From positions 1 through 64,000 of the forward strand of contig JARBJD010000102.1 in NCBI GenBank assembly GCA_033064195.1: DNA of 64,000 nucleotides. Reading direction: 5' to 3'. How positions within the stretch are numbered: position 1 is the first letter of the stretch; the number at the start of each line of letters is the position of its first letter. The translations under genes and the position numbers were made by a program. The notes beneath the pieces are model-generated. The model was given only the letters and a program-made list of their open reading frames with translations. It had not been told where the DNA came from and made no database searches. Below, piece by piece: positions 43,288-54,869 of this stretch. Origin of the DNA: Blattamonas nauphoetae. Taxonomy: Eukaryota; Preaxostyla; Oxymonadida.

Positions 43288-45372
43288 ATGCATGTGAATG
43301 CTAGGTACCCACGAAGACATTGCTTCTCGCTTCAGTGCCGAACTCTCTTAATCATCATTGCCTCTCTTCCTCTATTGATTGCTATTCCCTTGTTCATCCC
43401 GCCTCATGATGATTACGCAGATCAGGCTGCACAATTTGTCCAAGTTAGCTACTGTACAGTTTGTATCTCTTCAATTTTCACACTTTAATTATCTGTTGTT
43501 CATTTCCATAAATTCTGAACCAAACTTCTTTCTTTCAGGCATTGACGTTTATTATGCTATCAGGAATGAAATTTTATCCACTAGAACGAGCTTTTGGACT
43601 CACTCTTCTCTCAACAATCCATCGAAAAGTCTGTCGCCTTGATTTTAATCATAGCAAATATATTACTACATTCATCTCCCATCTAGTCAATCCTACTATT
43701 TGCTCTCCTTCTTTTTCTATATCTTCTTGCTCTCTTCATCACACGCCCCTACTTTGGTGAAATCACGAGATTCTTTCTCGCTCTCGTCAATTTTTCTGAC
43801 TCCATTCCCAATGTACTCCATCGAATCTCACTTATCGTGATTTTTCTCATTTCTTTCGCTATGATTTTCCGTAGAACACCCAAACGACGCACAAGATCAC
43901 TTCCGCATTATGTCTGGTTTCCACTCACACTTCTCCACTATCCATGCTACATTCTATTCATGATCGCACCAATTCATCAGGCAATCCTGAATATCCAAAC
44001 GGCATCAAAGAAACAAAACGAGAACCATCTATCACCCTATTTTTCTCTCGCCTCACACTGTCTCCTCGTGTTGTACTTCATTATCGCGCTGTTTTCCCGT
44101 CTTGTGACGGTTTTTGTGAATTTTTTTCATTCCTGGGATTGGACTGTGAGCTCCTCGAACGATGTCTCTCCTTCACTTTTCCAGGTCGATTTAGTTCGTC
44201 AAAGTGGAATTCCATCACAATATTATCGCGACGTCTCGCCGAGCTTCGTTGCATTGCGTATGAAACACAGAAATGGACCATGTTTCCGCCCACCATCGTA
44301 TTTCTTCGTCGTTCCTGGGTTCGACACATCGCAGAAGAGTACGGAGAACGATAAGTTAACATTATTGATTCAAAATGGTCGGGGATCGTTCACGTCTGCC
44401 ATTGAGTACAATACTCAACCAGGATCACGTCTCTTTTTGTCAGGACCGTATCGCATTGCCGGACCATGCCTCGAAGGAAAGAAATCAACCAAAAAACAGA
44501 GAAAGTCAATCGCACCTTCATTATCATCTGATATCACGGATGTCGAAACAGAGCAACAGCTTCTCCACCCTCCACAATCATTCGATCCAGCTTACACTGA
44601 ACCGGAGTCACTAGTCGTCTGTAATGGGGAAAGCCTTGGCTATCTGGCCTCGTTAATCGTCAGAATGCATTCACTCCTCAAACTTGGGGAGCTCCGAGCA
44701 AGACTCCGTGTTGTCATTCATCTGTCGAATGGTCGGGAATTGTCATCGCTGGAAATGCTTCGAGAGATGATCGTCGACCTTTTTGATGTGTTCGAGATCG
44801 AGCTCACCAATTCTGATATGCATCTCAAAACAGATGGCGCGCCAGTCCTTCAGTGTCTGAGGGCATCCAGTGTGTTGGATTGGGGGTTCAGTGGAGATCA
44901 GGATGACCCTACACAAACCGTAATTTCACAAGTCTCGAATGGCGTCACATCGGACGAATCTTCTCACATCTCTCCTCTCCGAACTCCACAACACGATCTT
45001 CAGTCCATCCAGGGAGACGTGAATGGAAATGAGAACAAATCGTATTCTGTGATGTCCTCCAACCAGCAGAAACATTACTCTGCACTGCAATCTCATCCTC
45101 TCTCTCCACTTCGTCTTTTCATCCTCTTCTCCGAGGATGGTTCGACAAGGGAAGTGAAGCAAAACAAAGCTCTGAGGAAACTCGTTCCTCCAGGGTCACA
45201 CAGACAGTTGTTCGATGCGAAACTGGACCCAATGATTGTTGGGAAACTCCTGGATGACCCTACCAACACGGAGTGTTTCTTGATTGGAGAAAACGCATAT
45301 GAATGGAGGGATGTGTGTCTTGATTCTCGAATAAAACATCGCTGCATCCATACGGAGAACCTATTGATTTGA
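43288..45372 (+). CDS. Ferric-reductase/NADPH-oxidase-like membrane protein
   Basis: Three exons with introns 43,444-43,538 (95 nt) and 43,629-43,686 (58 nt) give 643 residues. About six hydrophobic segments occupy the N-terminal 260 residues (TLLIIIASLPLLIAIPLF, SILLFALLLFLYLLALFI, HRISLIVIFLISFAMIF, HCLLVLYFIIALFSRL and others). His residues in the STIHRK, NVLHR and LLHYP contexts could ligate heme. A soluble C-terminal half has YFFVVPGFDTS ... LTLLIQNGRGSFTSAIEYN then SRLFLSGPYRIAGPC, which fits an FAD-binding reductase barrel with its GPY motif. SLVVCNGESLGYLASLIVRM could be the NAD-binding GxG region, but it is degenerate. A transmembrane electron-transfer role is inferred; the protein is divergent and an inactive or different membrane protein cannot be excluded. 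Confidence 0.5.
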
Positions 45373-45427
45373 TTCATCATTACATGTTTCGAGATCTATT
45401 AAAGAGATTCTAAATCAAGAAATGAGA

Positions 45428-48400
45428 TTAAATTAACGATTTTCCGACAAGGAAATGAACACTGTCAATGATGAGATCGAGAGTCGATTTCGGGAGAGTG
45501 TCTGCATCGGCCCCATCGTCGATAGCTTGCTCTCTTTCGTTCATGGCCTCGAACATAGTGTCACGCCATTTCTGGAGAGATTGCGCAACAGGGATGAAGA
45601 GTTGTGGGATGGATGGGGGGAGGGGAGTTGATTGGGTGGAGGTGGGTGCATTTGAAGAGAAGGATCGAGGAAGAGGAACAGCATTTGGGATCACTCGGAT
45701 GTCAGCTTCCTCGGGAGCGTGAGCAGAGAGGACATGATGAAGTGTATCTGGGGCAGCGATCACTGCATTCTTGACACAGAGAAGACATCCTTCAGAGAAT
45801 ACTGTTGAAGAATTGGACGACCGAGAGAAGAATGGAAAGAATGATGCATCACGCCGGATTCGAAGAGAGAGGAGAGGATAGTCTGTGATATTGTGCTTAT
45901 GGCCTCGTGGTGACGAAGTGTGGTCTGTGAGGAGGAGGAAGAGTTCGGCATAACCTTGTGATGTGTGTGGATTCGCACGGGAGTTCCGAAGCATCCACGT
46001 CCGTCTTTGTGAATGTTCCAGCTCTGATACAAACAGGACGAGGAAAAACCCATCGAATTCTGTTCCGATGGGTGCTGCTGAGAGATCAGAAAGAGTTGAA
46101 GGCTGACGGGGAGTGAAGTAGGTGGGTGAAAGAGTGAGAGCTGGCGGAGGAGTGAGGAGATGTCTGAATGGCTCGTGTTGAATGACATTTGAAGTGACAT
46201 GATGATTTGGCATGCTGATGCAAGGAAAGAGACGAGTGAATGGAATGCGACGCCAAACAGTTCGACTGACGGATTGGAGTGGTGTGAATGGAACACGCAT
46301 GAAGCCAACTGCGGAGAGTTCTTCGCTGCTCGGGGAATCCACCCCATCGAACGGTTCCGAGAATATGAGCGGTGTGCTGACATCAGATTCATGAATAGAG
46401 AGAGTCTTTGTCAGTTGATTTGGTTTTGGATTGTTGTCCTTTTGGATTATTTCGTTCGACTGATCGTTGACACTCTCAGTTTCTTTCGTTGGTTCAGTAG
46501 ATGGTGGAATTTTGTCACTGTCTCCACTCAAATGTTCATCAAGACTATCTCTCTGTATTCCATCTTCAGGTGTGAGATGAGATTCTGAGTTGGCTTCAAG
46601 AAATTGCGGTGCAGAGAACATATCAATTGGATAGCTGCGGCCATACAACAGACCTCGATGTGTGCCGATTCCGATTTCATCTCGTTCAAAGGGAAGGAAG
46701 CGGTACGGTCGCTCCAATGATATCCGTCCTGGGTTGAGATAATACACGACCATGATGGCACCCTCTTCAAAGAGGGTGTCTCCCGACGGATGAGTTTGTG
46801 GTTGGACGAGCTTCCATCCATCGTCAGGCTGGTCCGATTGAGAGGGATCGTCTTCAACAGACATCGAACACGCCAGACCCATCTCCCCGATGCCTTCAGT
46901 GTCACCATCTCGAAGAGGAGGCCCCCACACTGTGAGGAAGACTGACTGTGGGACGAACGGTTCTGAACTATCGACAGAGTCTGGTCGTGGGAGTTCGAGA
47001 ACATCGCGAACCTTTAGTTTGATAAAAGGGCGAGATTGCCGATTGAGATCGAGAGCTTTGTCCTCAAGATTCCGCTGAAACTTAATGCTGAGCTGGTTCT
47101 GCTGTTCCAAGATTTGCTCGTCGAGTGTGCTGGCGTCAGAATCGGATCGGCCAGACTTTTGGCCAATCTTCCTCTGAACACGCTTCATCATCTCCTTCAC
47201 CAACTGCTCTTGCATCCTCTCCAATTCCTTCTCAAACGTCGATCTCATTTCGTCAGTCTCCTTTTGAAGAATCTTCTCCGTTTCTTGTTCTGCGAGTCGC
47301 TGGCTGGCTGCACATCTCACTGTTCTCGTGACACTTTGAGTTGCTTGTCGTTCGTCCTCATCCAAACTCGATTTCTGCTTCCCTTGCGACATCTCCTCTT
47401 CAGCATCCTCCCTCATCACTGGCCGGTGGTCAACAAGGTACACCATTTCGTAGACTCGCTGAACACAGACGACACACATCGGAACGGGTCCACTTTCATC
47501 CTCCTGTTTTCTTTCAGCAAGTTTTGAAATCCCGTTTGGTTTAACTGACTTGAGGAGGATGGGGAAGGCAGGATCTTTTTGAAAACCGAGTTTAGCATCC
47601 CATTTCGCTCTTCTTGTTGAGTTGACATGGAGAAGGAGGGCTGGTGATGATGGAATGAGTGATGAAAGATTTTGTGGATTTAATACATTTGCGAATAGAG
47701 AAGAGAAGAGAGACGAATCAGTTTGAGGATGAAGTTCATCAAATTCTTCTAATTTGCTTCGTTTCTCTCCGATTGACGGGTTCAGAGTGGCGTCGAGACG
47801 ATCATTCAAATCACCCAAGAGAGATTTCCTTCTCTCCCACTCTTTTTCGAACACATCAAATCCAACCGGTTCGTTCAAACTGAGTGGATGTCCATTTCCA
47901 GAGAGATTTAGAAGCTGGGCATGACAAACACGGATCTTCATTCCTTCAACAATCTTTCCCTGCTCCAGATACTTTGCGAGATGCGTGTCGAGTGTTGCCG
48001 TCACAGGATACCATCCATCGGTCACTTCGATCTGGACTGATGTTTGTTCGGTAGAAGCGGATGGAGATGATGCTTGTTCCAACGCCTCGTCGAGGAGGCC
48101 GAGTGATAATCCCATTTCTTCAATTTCCTCACGACGCTCTCGTTCCCTTTCCTCTTTCCGTTTGATTCGTTCCTCAGAATTGTCAAGATGCAATCCAAGA
48201 GTTTCGGTCACTTGGCAGCGTGACACAGTGAGGACCATGTGTTTTCCTGGTGCCTCATCGCCTTCGAGAATCTTTCGGATGGGACTTCTCTTGGCCTGTT
48301 CAAACTCAACGTAGACTCGATGGAGCAGTTGATAGATCACATTCTGAGGAGTGCAGAAGGTCGGTGAGCGACCCTCGCTGAAAGAACGATCGTATCCACT

Positions 48401-50245
48401 CAGTTTCCAGATGATCCAACGCCAGTGATTGACCACCCACTTCAAAGAAAGAAGGTCTTCGGAGTCGAATTGTGGGAAGAGAGTGACGAGAGCAGAATAA
48501 GCTTCGAGAATACCCCAGTGATCGGGTTCTTCACTAATCGTCAACAAACTGGGTGGTTGAAATGTGGGGAAATCTGAGAGAACGAAAGCGAAAAAAACTG
48601 CAGAAACAGAAGAGGTTGGGAGGGATCTCCTGAAGTGGAGTGGATGCTGGTTGAGAGAGAAGGAAGAGAGTGGAACAGAAGAAAGTTCGGGATTGAAACA
48701 GAAGAGGCTTGATAAGTAGTCTCGTTTGGAGGTCTCACTTGAAGGAGACGAGTGGTTGCTTTCCACCGTTTGGAGAGGAGGATGGATGACGGATTGGACG
48801 GTGTGAATGAACTTTGAGAGACAAACAACTTGACTGAACGTTTTTTCGTTCATCTGAGACTGTATGGTGTCGGTGATTGACGGATGGATGTCTGATGAAG
48901 TAAACTGCCACGTGTTCTGAACGAGTGATGCCAACATGACAAGGTCCGGAGAAATTGATGGATCTTCAGTTTGAGACGAAGGGAGGTGCGATTGTGATGG
49001 GTACGATGGTGTTCGGATGGAAGCGAGTGGGGCTGAATGACGGTGAGCAGGAGGCGGTGGGGGTGGAGGAGGAAGGAGCGGACGGGTTCGAGTGAGACCC
49101 ATTCTGAGTTTTGTGGTTGGAGAGAAGAGTTGTGAATGCAAAGAATGAGGTGATCTGGGAGAGTGTGGAGGTGAGATTGGTTGAGCTACACGAGATTGTG
49201 GAATTGCTGTTTTGGAGTCGGTTTGGGGGAGTGATTTGGGGAGTGGTTTTTTGTCCACAAAAAGACGAACAGGCTGGATGTCCGTCCGAGCCTTCTGTGG
49301 AGTGGAAAACTTCGATTGTGGGGTGTTGAAAGTCGAGTGTGGTGTGCTTGTGGTTGAGTTCGGATGGAGTGAAGTCCGCGAGAGACCAACATTCCGTTGA
49401 GGAGATCCGGCGACTGTTGGCTTTACTGATTTGAAAGGGCTTTGAGGTGGAACACGAAGATTTGGTGGAAGAGCATCTGCCATTCTTGTTGGAAGAGGAG
49501 TACTTACTGCATTCTGATTGGGAGAGCCCGAAGGACGGACGATGGGATGAAGAGAGACTTTTGGGTCTGTGCGGACAGCTGGTTTTAGGTTTTTTGCGAA
49601 AGCACTTTTGAATTGGATTGATTGTTGTGGTTTTTCTGGTTCTTGAAGATGTTGTGATGAGACAGGGGTCGTAACGACAGACGTTGGACTTTGATTTCGG
49701 TGTAATTTTGACGTCAATGACTGAGAAAGTGATGGAGGAGAATCTAATTGATTCCCAGATTGAACTTGCGAAGATGGAATTGTGTGATCCAAATTTGATG
49801 GATTTTTGTCATTGTTCCGAGAATTAGATGCTGATGTCGGCATGAATTCGCTTTCGTCAAAATCTTCATCAAACCCAAGGAGTTTTCGAGCAGCTTCGAG
49901 TGCTGACAAGTTTGTTTGAAATGCTGTCTTCCCTGATCCTGTTTGGAACCCTTGAAATTTTGGAACACCAAACGATATCCCAAAAGAGTCTTCTGGAGGA
50001 GGAGTTTCTTGATCATTGCCGTTCTCAATTGAATGCGGTGTTAAAACCATAGTATCCGACTGAGGAGCATCAAGTGGGGGAATGGAAACTTCAGAGGGGT
50101 TTGATGTCAGGGCATCGACAGCATTAATTGCTTCAGCGAGAACATCATCATCTGCGTCTTCCCAATCACTATCATCATTCGGTTGTTCATTAATAGTAAT
50201 ATCAGCATCATTCTGTATCTCACTCTCTTCCCAACCTGAATCCAT
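45428..50245 (-). CDS. BRCA2: BRCA2 homologue, intronless, one visible BRC repeat
   Basis: BRCA2 loads RAD51 on single-stranded DNA during homologous recombination. This single 1,605-residue frame has an acidic N-terminus, then one clear BRC motif (FQTGSGKTAFQTNLSALEAA, residues 100-119, followed by RKLLGFDE). A long Ser/Pro/Gln linker follows. The helical domain starts near 598 with WVVNHWRWIIWKLSGYDRSF and continues with QNVIYQLLHRVYVEFEQAKR and ILEGDEAPGKHMVLTVSRC, which is very close to the animal/plant signature. OB1 has TDGWYPVTATLDTHLAKYLE (near 740), and OB2 has VNSTRRAKWDAKLGFQKDP (near 880). A charged coil (ETEKILQKETDEMRSTFEKE, about 985-1,035) is placed like the tower. OB3 follows with PFIKLKVRDVLELP (near 1,078). 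It is convergent with the gene to its left, 55 bp away. Confidence 0.95.
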   Translation of the reverse strand: MDSGWEESEIQNDADITINEQPNDDSDWEDADDDVLAEAINAVDALTSNPSEVSIPPLDAPQSDTMVLTPHSIENGNDQETPPPEDSFGISFGVPKFQGFQTGSGKTAFQTNLSALEAARKLLGFDEDFDESEFMPTSASNSRNNDKNPSNLDHTIPSSQVQSGNQLDSPPSLSQSLTSKLHRNQSPTSVVTTPVSSQHLQEPEKPQQSIQFKSAFAKNLKPAVRTDPKVSLHPIVRPSGSPNQNAVSTPLPTRMADALPPNLRVPPQSPFKSVKPTVAGSPQRNVGLSRTSLHPNSTTSTPHSTFNTPQSKFSTPQKARTDIQPVRLFVDKKPLPKSLPQTDSKTAIPQSRVAQPISPPHSPRSPHSLHSQLFSPTTKLRMGLTRTRPLLPPPPPPPPAHRHSAPLASIRTPSYPSQSHLPSSQTEDPSISPDLVMLASLVQNTWQFTSSDIHPSITDTIQSQMNEKTFSQVVCLSKFIHTVQSVIHPPLQTVESNHSSPSSETSKRDYLSSLFCFNPELSSVPLSSFSLNQHPLHFRRSLPTSSVSAVFFAFVLSDFPTFQPPSLLTISEEPDHWGILEAYSALVTLFPQFDSEDLLSLKWVVNHWRWIIWKLSGYDRSFSEGRSPTFCTPQNVIYQLLHRVYVEFEQAKRSPIRKILEGDEAPGKHMVLTVSRCQVTETLGLHLDNSEERIKRKEERERERREEIEEMGLSLGLLDEALEQASSPSASTEQTSVQIEVTDGWYPVTATLDTHLAKYLEQGKIVEGMKIRVCHAQLLNLSGNGHPLSLNEPVGFDVFEKEWERRKSLLGDLNDRLDATLNPSIGEKRSKLEEFDELHPQTDSSLFSSLFANVLNPQNLSSLIPSSPALLLHVNSTRRAKWDAKLGFQKDPAFPILLKSVKPNGISKLAERKQEDESGPVPMCVVCVQRVYEMVYLVDHRPVMREDAEEEMSQGKQKSSLDEDERQATQSVTRTVRCAASQRLAEQETEKILQKETDEMRSTFEKELERMQEQLVKEMMKRVQRKIGQKSGRSDSDASTLDEQILEQQNQLSIKFQRNLEDKALDLNRQSRPFIKLKVRDVLELPRPDSVDSSEPFVPQSVFLTVWGPPLRDGDTEGIGEMGLACSMSVEDDPSQSDQPDDGWKLVQPQTHPSGDTLFEEGAIMVVYYLNPGRISLERPYRFLPFERDEIGIGTHRGLLYGRSYPIDMFSAPQFLEANSESHLTPEDGIQRDSLDEHLSGDSDKIPPSTEPTKETESVNDQSNEIIQKDNNPKPNQLTKTLSIHESDVSTPLIFSEPFDGVDSPSSEELSAVGFMRVPFTPLQSVSRTVWRRIPFTRLFPCISMPNHHVTSNVIQHEPFRHLLTPPPALTLSPTYFTPRQPSTLSDLSAAPIGTEFDGFFLVLFVSELEHSQRRTWMLRNSRANPHTSQGYAELFLLLTDHTSSPRGHKHNITDYPLLSLRIRRDASFFPFFSRSSNSSTVFSEGCLLCVKNAVIAAPDTLHHVLSAHAPEEADIRVIPNAVPLPRSFSSNAPTSTQSTPLPPSIPQLFIPVAQSLQKWRDTMFEAMNEREQAIDDGADADTLPKSTLDLIIDSVHFLVGKSLI

Positions 50246-50639
50246 TCCAATTTAAATCCTCTATGATATCTTCGAGAGAAAAAAATAAAAATTGTGACAT
50301 GATCGTTCCAATCAATTCTACACATTTTCGTCAATATTTGGAGGTGATAATCCTCACACACAATTCTTCACCCAAATTTTCGTCATATCTGCCCTGGGGA
50401 TGCGATTCACCTAACAAAACATCAAACCCAGTTCACACCGCTGAGGATTTCATACTCTTGCACTCCCAGAGAAGTGTTTTCGTTTAAGATATGTTTAGGA
50501 TCAAATACCATGGTTACGAGAATCATCATTCGTGATGATAAGAACAATATGTCGCTCAAAGTTTCTTGGGGAAGATACTTCGCTGTCCAGAGATCATTCC
50601 ATCGATGAACTCTTTCTCTGAGGAATGATCTGGATGAAC
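50246..50639. other. Intergenic region between BRCA2 and RFC4
   Basis: 394 bp with short overlapping frames only. It probably contains the BRCA2 promoter and the RFC4 3' end. Nothing else was seen. Confidence 0.5.
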
Positions 50640-51913
50640 TTATCCTGTTTGACATGATAATAGAACAAGGGAGAAGAATGCTTTCATCTGAAGCTCTTCA
50701 TTTGCTCCATCCATAAGATTCTAAAATATATTTGAAGAGCCAAAACCGAACCTTTTCGAATTTGGCAACCTCATAGGAGATCTGTGCCTTTTGGATATCG
50801 GAAAATTCTGGTGAAATCACGAGTTCTTCTGCGAACTGAATGACAATGGTGTGAGAAGGCAGTCATACCTGCTCAATAATTTGTCGAGCAGAAAATCCTT
50901 CTCTACGAATGATTTCAAGTGTTGAAACTAGGTTATCGTAGCTGACTGAGGTACAAGCGGCAATGAGAGAGTCAATTATTCTGTGTGGGACAATCTAAAT
51001 AACCATGTGAAATAAAAGATGATGACACACCCCTGCAATATCGTCAATGGCGTTAACTGTGATATTGTCATGAAAGAGTCGTTGTGCAGATTGGAGGAGA
51101 GTGATTGATTTTCTGAGATCACCATGGCTTATTGATTGAATGTGTGCCAGTTCCTTTGGGAGAAAGTTAAATAAAATCGTAAAAATACTTCTTCACCACA
51201 TTGAACACCTTCGTTTTGGCAGATGAGACGAAGACGTTCTATTCCAACATCCGATGGGAGTGGAGTGAATCGGAATTTTGCACAACGTGATGCAATAGGA
51301 TCAATGATTCTGACAAAGGATGATGACAAAAAGAAAGCAGACTTTGATACATAGTTACAAACAAGACAAAATCGAGTAATTTTTGTGTGAATCTCAATCA
51401 CACGGCGAAGAGCGCTTTGTGCATCCTGTGTGAGAGAATCAGCTTCATCCAATACAATAATTTTAAAAGGGGGACATGGATAGTTGTAATTTTGAGGCGG
51501 TGGAGCAATTGATTGTTGTGCAAATCTCTTCACTTTTTCTCGAATAGTGTTAATTCCTCGTTCATCAGATGCATTCAATTCTAACACTCGCTCTTTGAAC
51601 ATTTTTGGGCTGTGCAATTAACGAGATAGGCGTGATGATTACGAGAGTAACATACCCATAGAAATCCTTTGCTAGAGCAAGGATTAGGGAAGTTTTGCCC
51701 GTGCCAGGAGGTCCATAGAATAAAAGATGTGGCAACTAAGAATTCAATAAAGTCAGTTCGTGGAATGAAGAGAAAACAAACAGTTTGAGTTTGGAGAAAT
51801 TGATTCATCGCAGAGACGAGCGACTCCTGCGATACAACATCAGAAAGAGTTTTTGGTCGGAACTTCTCGACCCATGGTATTAGGATGGTCCGTTTCTGCT
51901 CGTCAACATGCAT
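50640..51913 (-). CDS. RFC4: Replication factor C small subunit, RFC4-like
   Basis: A clamp-loader ATPase that opens PCNA on primed DNA. Eight exons are separated by seven introns of 46, 46, 33, 35, 36, 33 and 31 nt and give 337 residues in whole codons. It begins [17 protein letters not shown]. Walker A is [11 protein letters not shown], Walker B is [11 protein letters not shown], sensor 1 is [16 protein letters not shown], and the SRC arginine finger is [27 protein letters not shown] and the C-terminal collar ([36 protein letters not shown]) follow. [12 protein letters not shown] and CPPFK match RFC4 (yeast Rfc2) better than the other small subunits. The 33-nt third intron is in frame and stop-free, so unspliced translation hides it. 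Confidence 0.95.
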
Positions 51914-51960
51914 TGTGGTTCGAATTGGATTCGATCGCCCCATTGACTTCAATTCGACAA
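51914..51960. promoter_or_regulatory. 47-bp divergent intergenic region
   Basis: Separates the RFC4 start (minus) from the VPS35 start (plus). Both promoters must fit in or overlap these 47 bp and the coding ends. Confidence 0.5.
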
Positions 51961-54690
51961 ATGGCAGGCCGTGGGTACGGTGCCGCTCAAGAAGAATCCG
52001 TTTTTTCACAAAACGAAAAGGTTTTCCTACCACTTTGACATGATTTTGTGTTCTTTGCTTCCTCAGGAATGGCTCCAACAACAAAAAGATTCAATCAATG
52101 AAAATCATCGAATGATGCTTAGTGCCATGGATCATGGAAACCTTAATGGAGCTTTCAAGTATGCTGCATATGTTGCAGATGAAATGAAGACGGCTTCACT
52201 CACACCAAAAGCATACTACTCACTCTGTCTGAATCCACATCCTTTTCACTTATTACCATCGCCTTTTTCTTCTGTGAAACAAAACTACTTCATCTAGATA
52301 TTTATGTATTTGACAAGCTCCGTGATCTTGATACGTACGTTTCGGAACAGAATAAAAAGGGAATGCCAATGCAAGAAATCTACGAACGTGTCCAACATGC
52401 TCCAAACGTTCTCTCCCGTCTTTACCTTCTTATCTGTGTTGGATCTGTCTATATCAAATCAAACGAAGCACCAACCAAGCGTATTCTAAAGGATCTTGTC
52501 GAAATGTGCAAAGGTGTTCAACATCCAATGAGGGGCCTCTTTCTCAGATACTACCTCGCTCAAATGACAAGAGATAAGCTTCCCGATGGAAACTCTACCA
52601 AAGTTGAAAATGGGACCCTGGCTGATTCTGTGGATTTCGTCCTGACAAACTTTGTTGAAATGAACAAACTCTGGGTACGTATGCAGTACCAAGGAACCAC
52701 CCGTGACAAAACTCTCCGCGAAAGGGAACGGAATGATGTTCGCACACTTGTCGGAGCCAACCTCGTCAACATGGCCAACTTGGATGGAATTGACGAGCGA
52801 ACTTACCAAACCACAATCCTGCCGGGTATTCTTGACCAAGTTCTCAGCTGTCATGATGCAACAGCTCAACACTATCTGATGGATGTTGTGATTAACATCT
52901 TCCCCTGCGAATTCCATCTCACTTCTCTCGACAGATATCTCGCAGGTTTTGCCAAGATGGACAACGCAGTTGATATCGAACAACTTATTCTCAACTTGAT
53001 CAATCGTCTTACTCAATTTTGTGAGGCCAATCCATCGAAGATCGCAGTGTCTTCAGAAAACGAATCAACATCTCTCTTCACTGTCCTCTCCAACTCCATT
53101 GCCGATGTTCTCAAAACTCGCAAATCTACCATCAAGACAAAGGGCAAACTTGGCCTTTACGAAGCTCTCATGTCCCTTGTGCTCTCAGTCTATCCCGGAA
53201 ATGTTTCATATGTTGACACAGTCTTTGAGAAGGTTCTGACCTCGCTCGGGGAACTTGGAGAGAAATCCATTGTTGTGGATTCCGAAGTGAAGCTTGTGAT
53301 GGGTCTGGTGATGAATCCAATGAATAAAGCCATCTCTGAATATCAACGACGAGCAATCGCAAATCAAGCAACAGACACGACGCCCTTCCTCACCACCCGC
53401 GATTTTCTGACAATGTCCAACCTTTCGTCGATGTTGAGTCTTCTCGACAAGAAACATCGCCACGAAGCAGCCATCCAAATGATGGAAGCATTCAACAAAG
53501 CACCACCATCCATCGACACGCCCGAACTTCTCGAAGCGATCTTCAAACTGGAAGCGCCACTTGTCTTCAGCGAGGAAGAAGACGAGGAAGCTGAGGACGC
53601 GGACTTTGATGAAGAATCGTTTGCTGCTGAGCAGAACAGTGTGTCTCGCATCTCCCACATGCTCCAAAACGATCACACTGATTCGATGTATCGTCTCCTC
53701 TTCCTCGCCCGAAAGAATTTCGGAAAGGGTGGACTGAAACGAGTTCGCTATTCGATGACTCCTCTTTTCTTCGTCGCTCTGAAGCTCGCCGAGAAGATCC
53801 ATTCGATCGAATCAGGAAAAATGGAGTCGGCGAGTCAGATGGAGTCCACATCCACCACAACTGACTCTTCGGACATGAGCGGAGGCCTCATCATCAGCTC
53901 GCAGAAGGTGTTCCAGTTCCTTTTGGAGATCATTCGAGTGGTGGGACAGCCTCTTCCCGAACTCGGAATCAAACTGTGCACTCAAGCCATGCTCTGCGCT
54001 GATCGCTGCAAGGACCAGACCAATGCTTACGAGTACATGACACAGGCATGCACACTGTACGAGGACAGCCTGTCGGACAGCAAGTCGCAGTTCAATGCTC
54101 TTCGATCCTTCATTGCCACTCTCCAGCGCACATCTTGGTTTGTCTCCCATCCTTCATCTCACCTATCTCGTCATCTTCTTCTCTTATTCTTAGCATCGAG
54201 CCAGAGAGCTACGACATCCTGATTAAAAACACCACACAGTATTCATCCAAACTCATCAAGCGTCCGGATCAGGCACGTGCTGTCAGTCTCTGCGCACACA
54301 TGTTCTGGTCCGATCGGGACGGTGTCAACTCTCTCCACGACAGCACCCGTGTCATCGAATGCCTCAAGAGGGCAGGCGACCTTGCTGACAAGATTCCTCC
54401 ACAGGCCATGCAGGCTACAATCTTTGCGGAAATCTTGAACGAGCATCTCTTCTTTATTGCCAAAGGAATTGACAAGGTTTGATTCTTTTTCATTTTCATC
54501 ATTCATTTTTCAGTCACCCACTGGATATATCATCGCGATCATCACACTTATCCAACAACGTCTTCCTACGCTGGATCAAGATACACTGGGACCGATGGAA
54601 GCATACTTCAACAACACTCTTGCACACATCAACTTCCACAAAAAACTCGGCGCCAATCCAGCCTATCAAGAAATTACACTTCCTCACTAA
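51961..54690 (+). CDS. VPS35: Retromer subunit VPS35
   Basis: The cargo-recognition scaffold of retromer, which returns membrane proteins from endosomes. Introns 52,021-52,066 (46 nt), 52,227-52,297 (71 nt), 54,138-54,193 (56 nt) and 54,477-54,513 (37 nt) give 839 residues, close to the usual size. A short first exon encodes MAGRGYGAAQEESVFSQNEK. Family landmarks are YVFDKLRDLD, VQHAPNVLSRLYLLICVGSV, HPMRGLFLRYYLAQMTRDKL (the VPS26-binding PRGLFLR motif, with P-R changed to P-M-R), an alpha-solenoid body, and YSSKLIKRPDQARAVSLCAH at the C-terminus. An acidic loop (SEEEDEEAEDADFDEESF) interrupts the solenoid. The start was chosen as the first ATG whose exon splices in frame. Confidence 0.96.
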
Positions 54691-54869
54691 CACTGTCTTT
54701 ATGATCTGTTCATTATTTGAGAAAATCTTCCATCCCACGTGAATAGTTTGTAGACAAATTGTTCTTTGTCATGTAGTTCCTTCCATACTTTATTATGTCT
54801 TGAAATCAAGAAAAAAGAGAATAATGAAGAACAAGAAATGAAGAGTTTGCGTGTTGTAACAGAAAAGAA

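Noticed and set aside
45468-49400. Plus-strand frames inside BRCA2 (for example 47,036-47,527)
   Set aside because: Antisense shadows of a strongly supported gene. No family resemblance.
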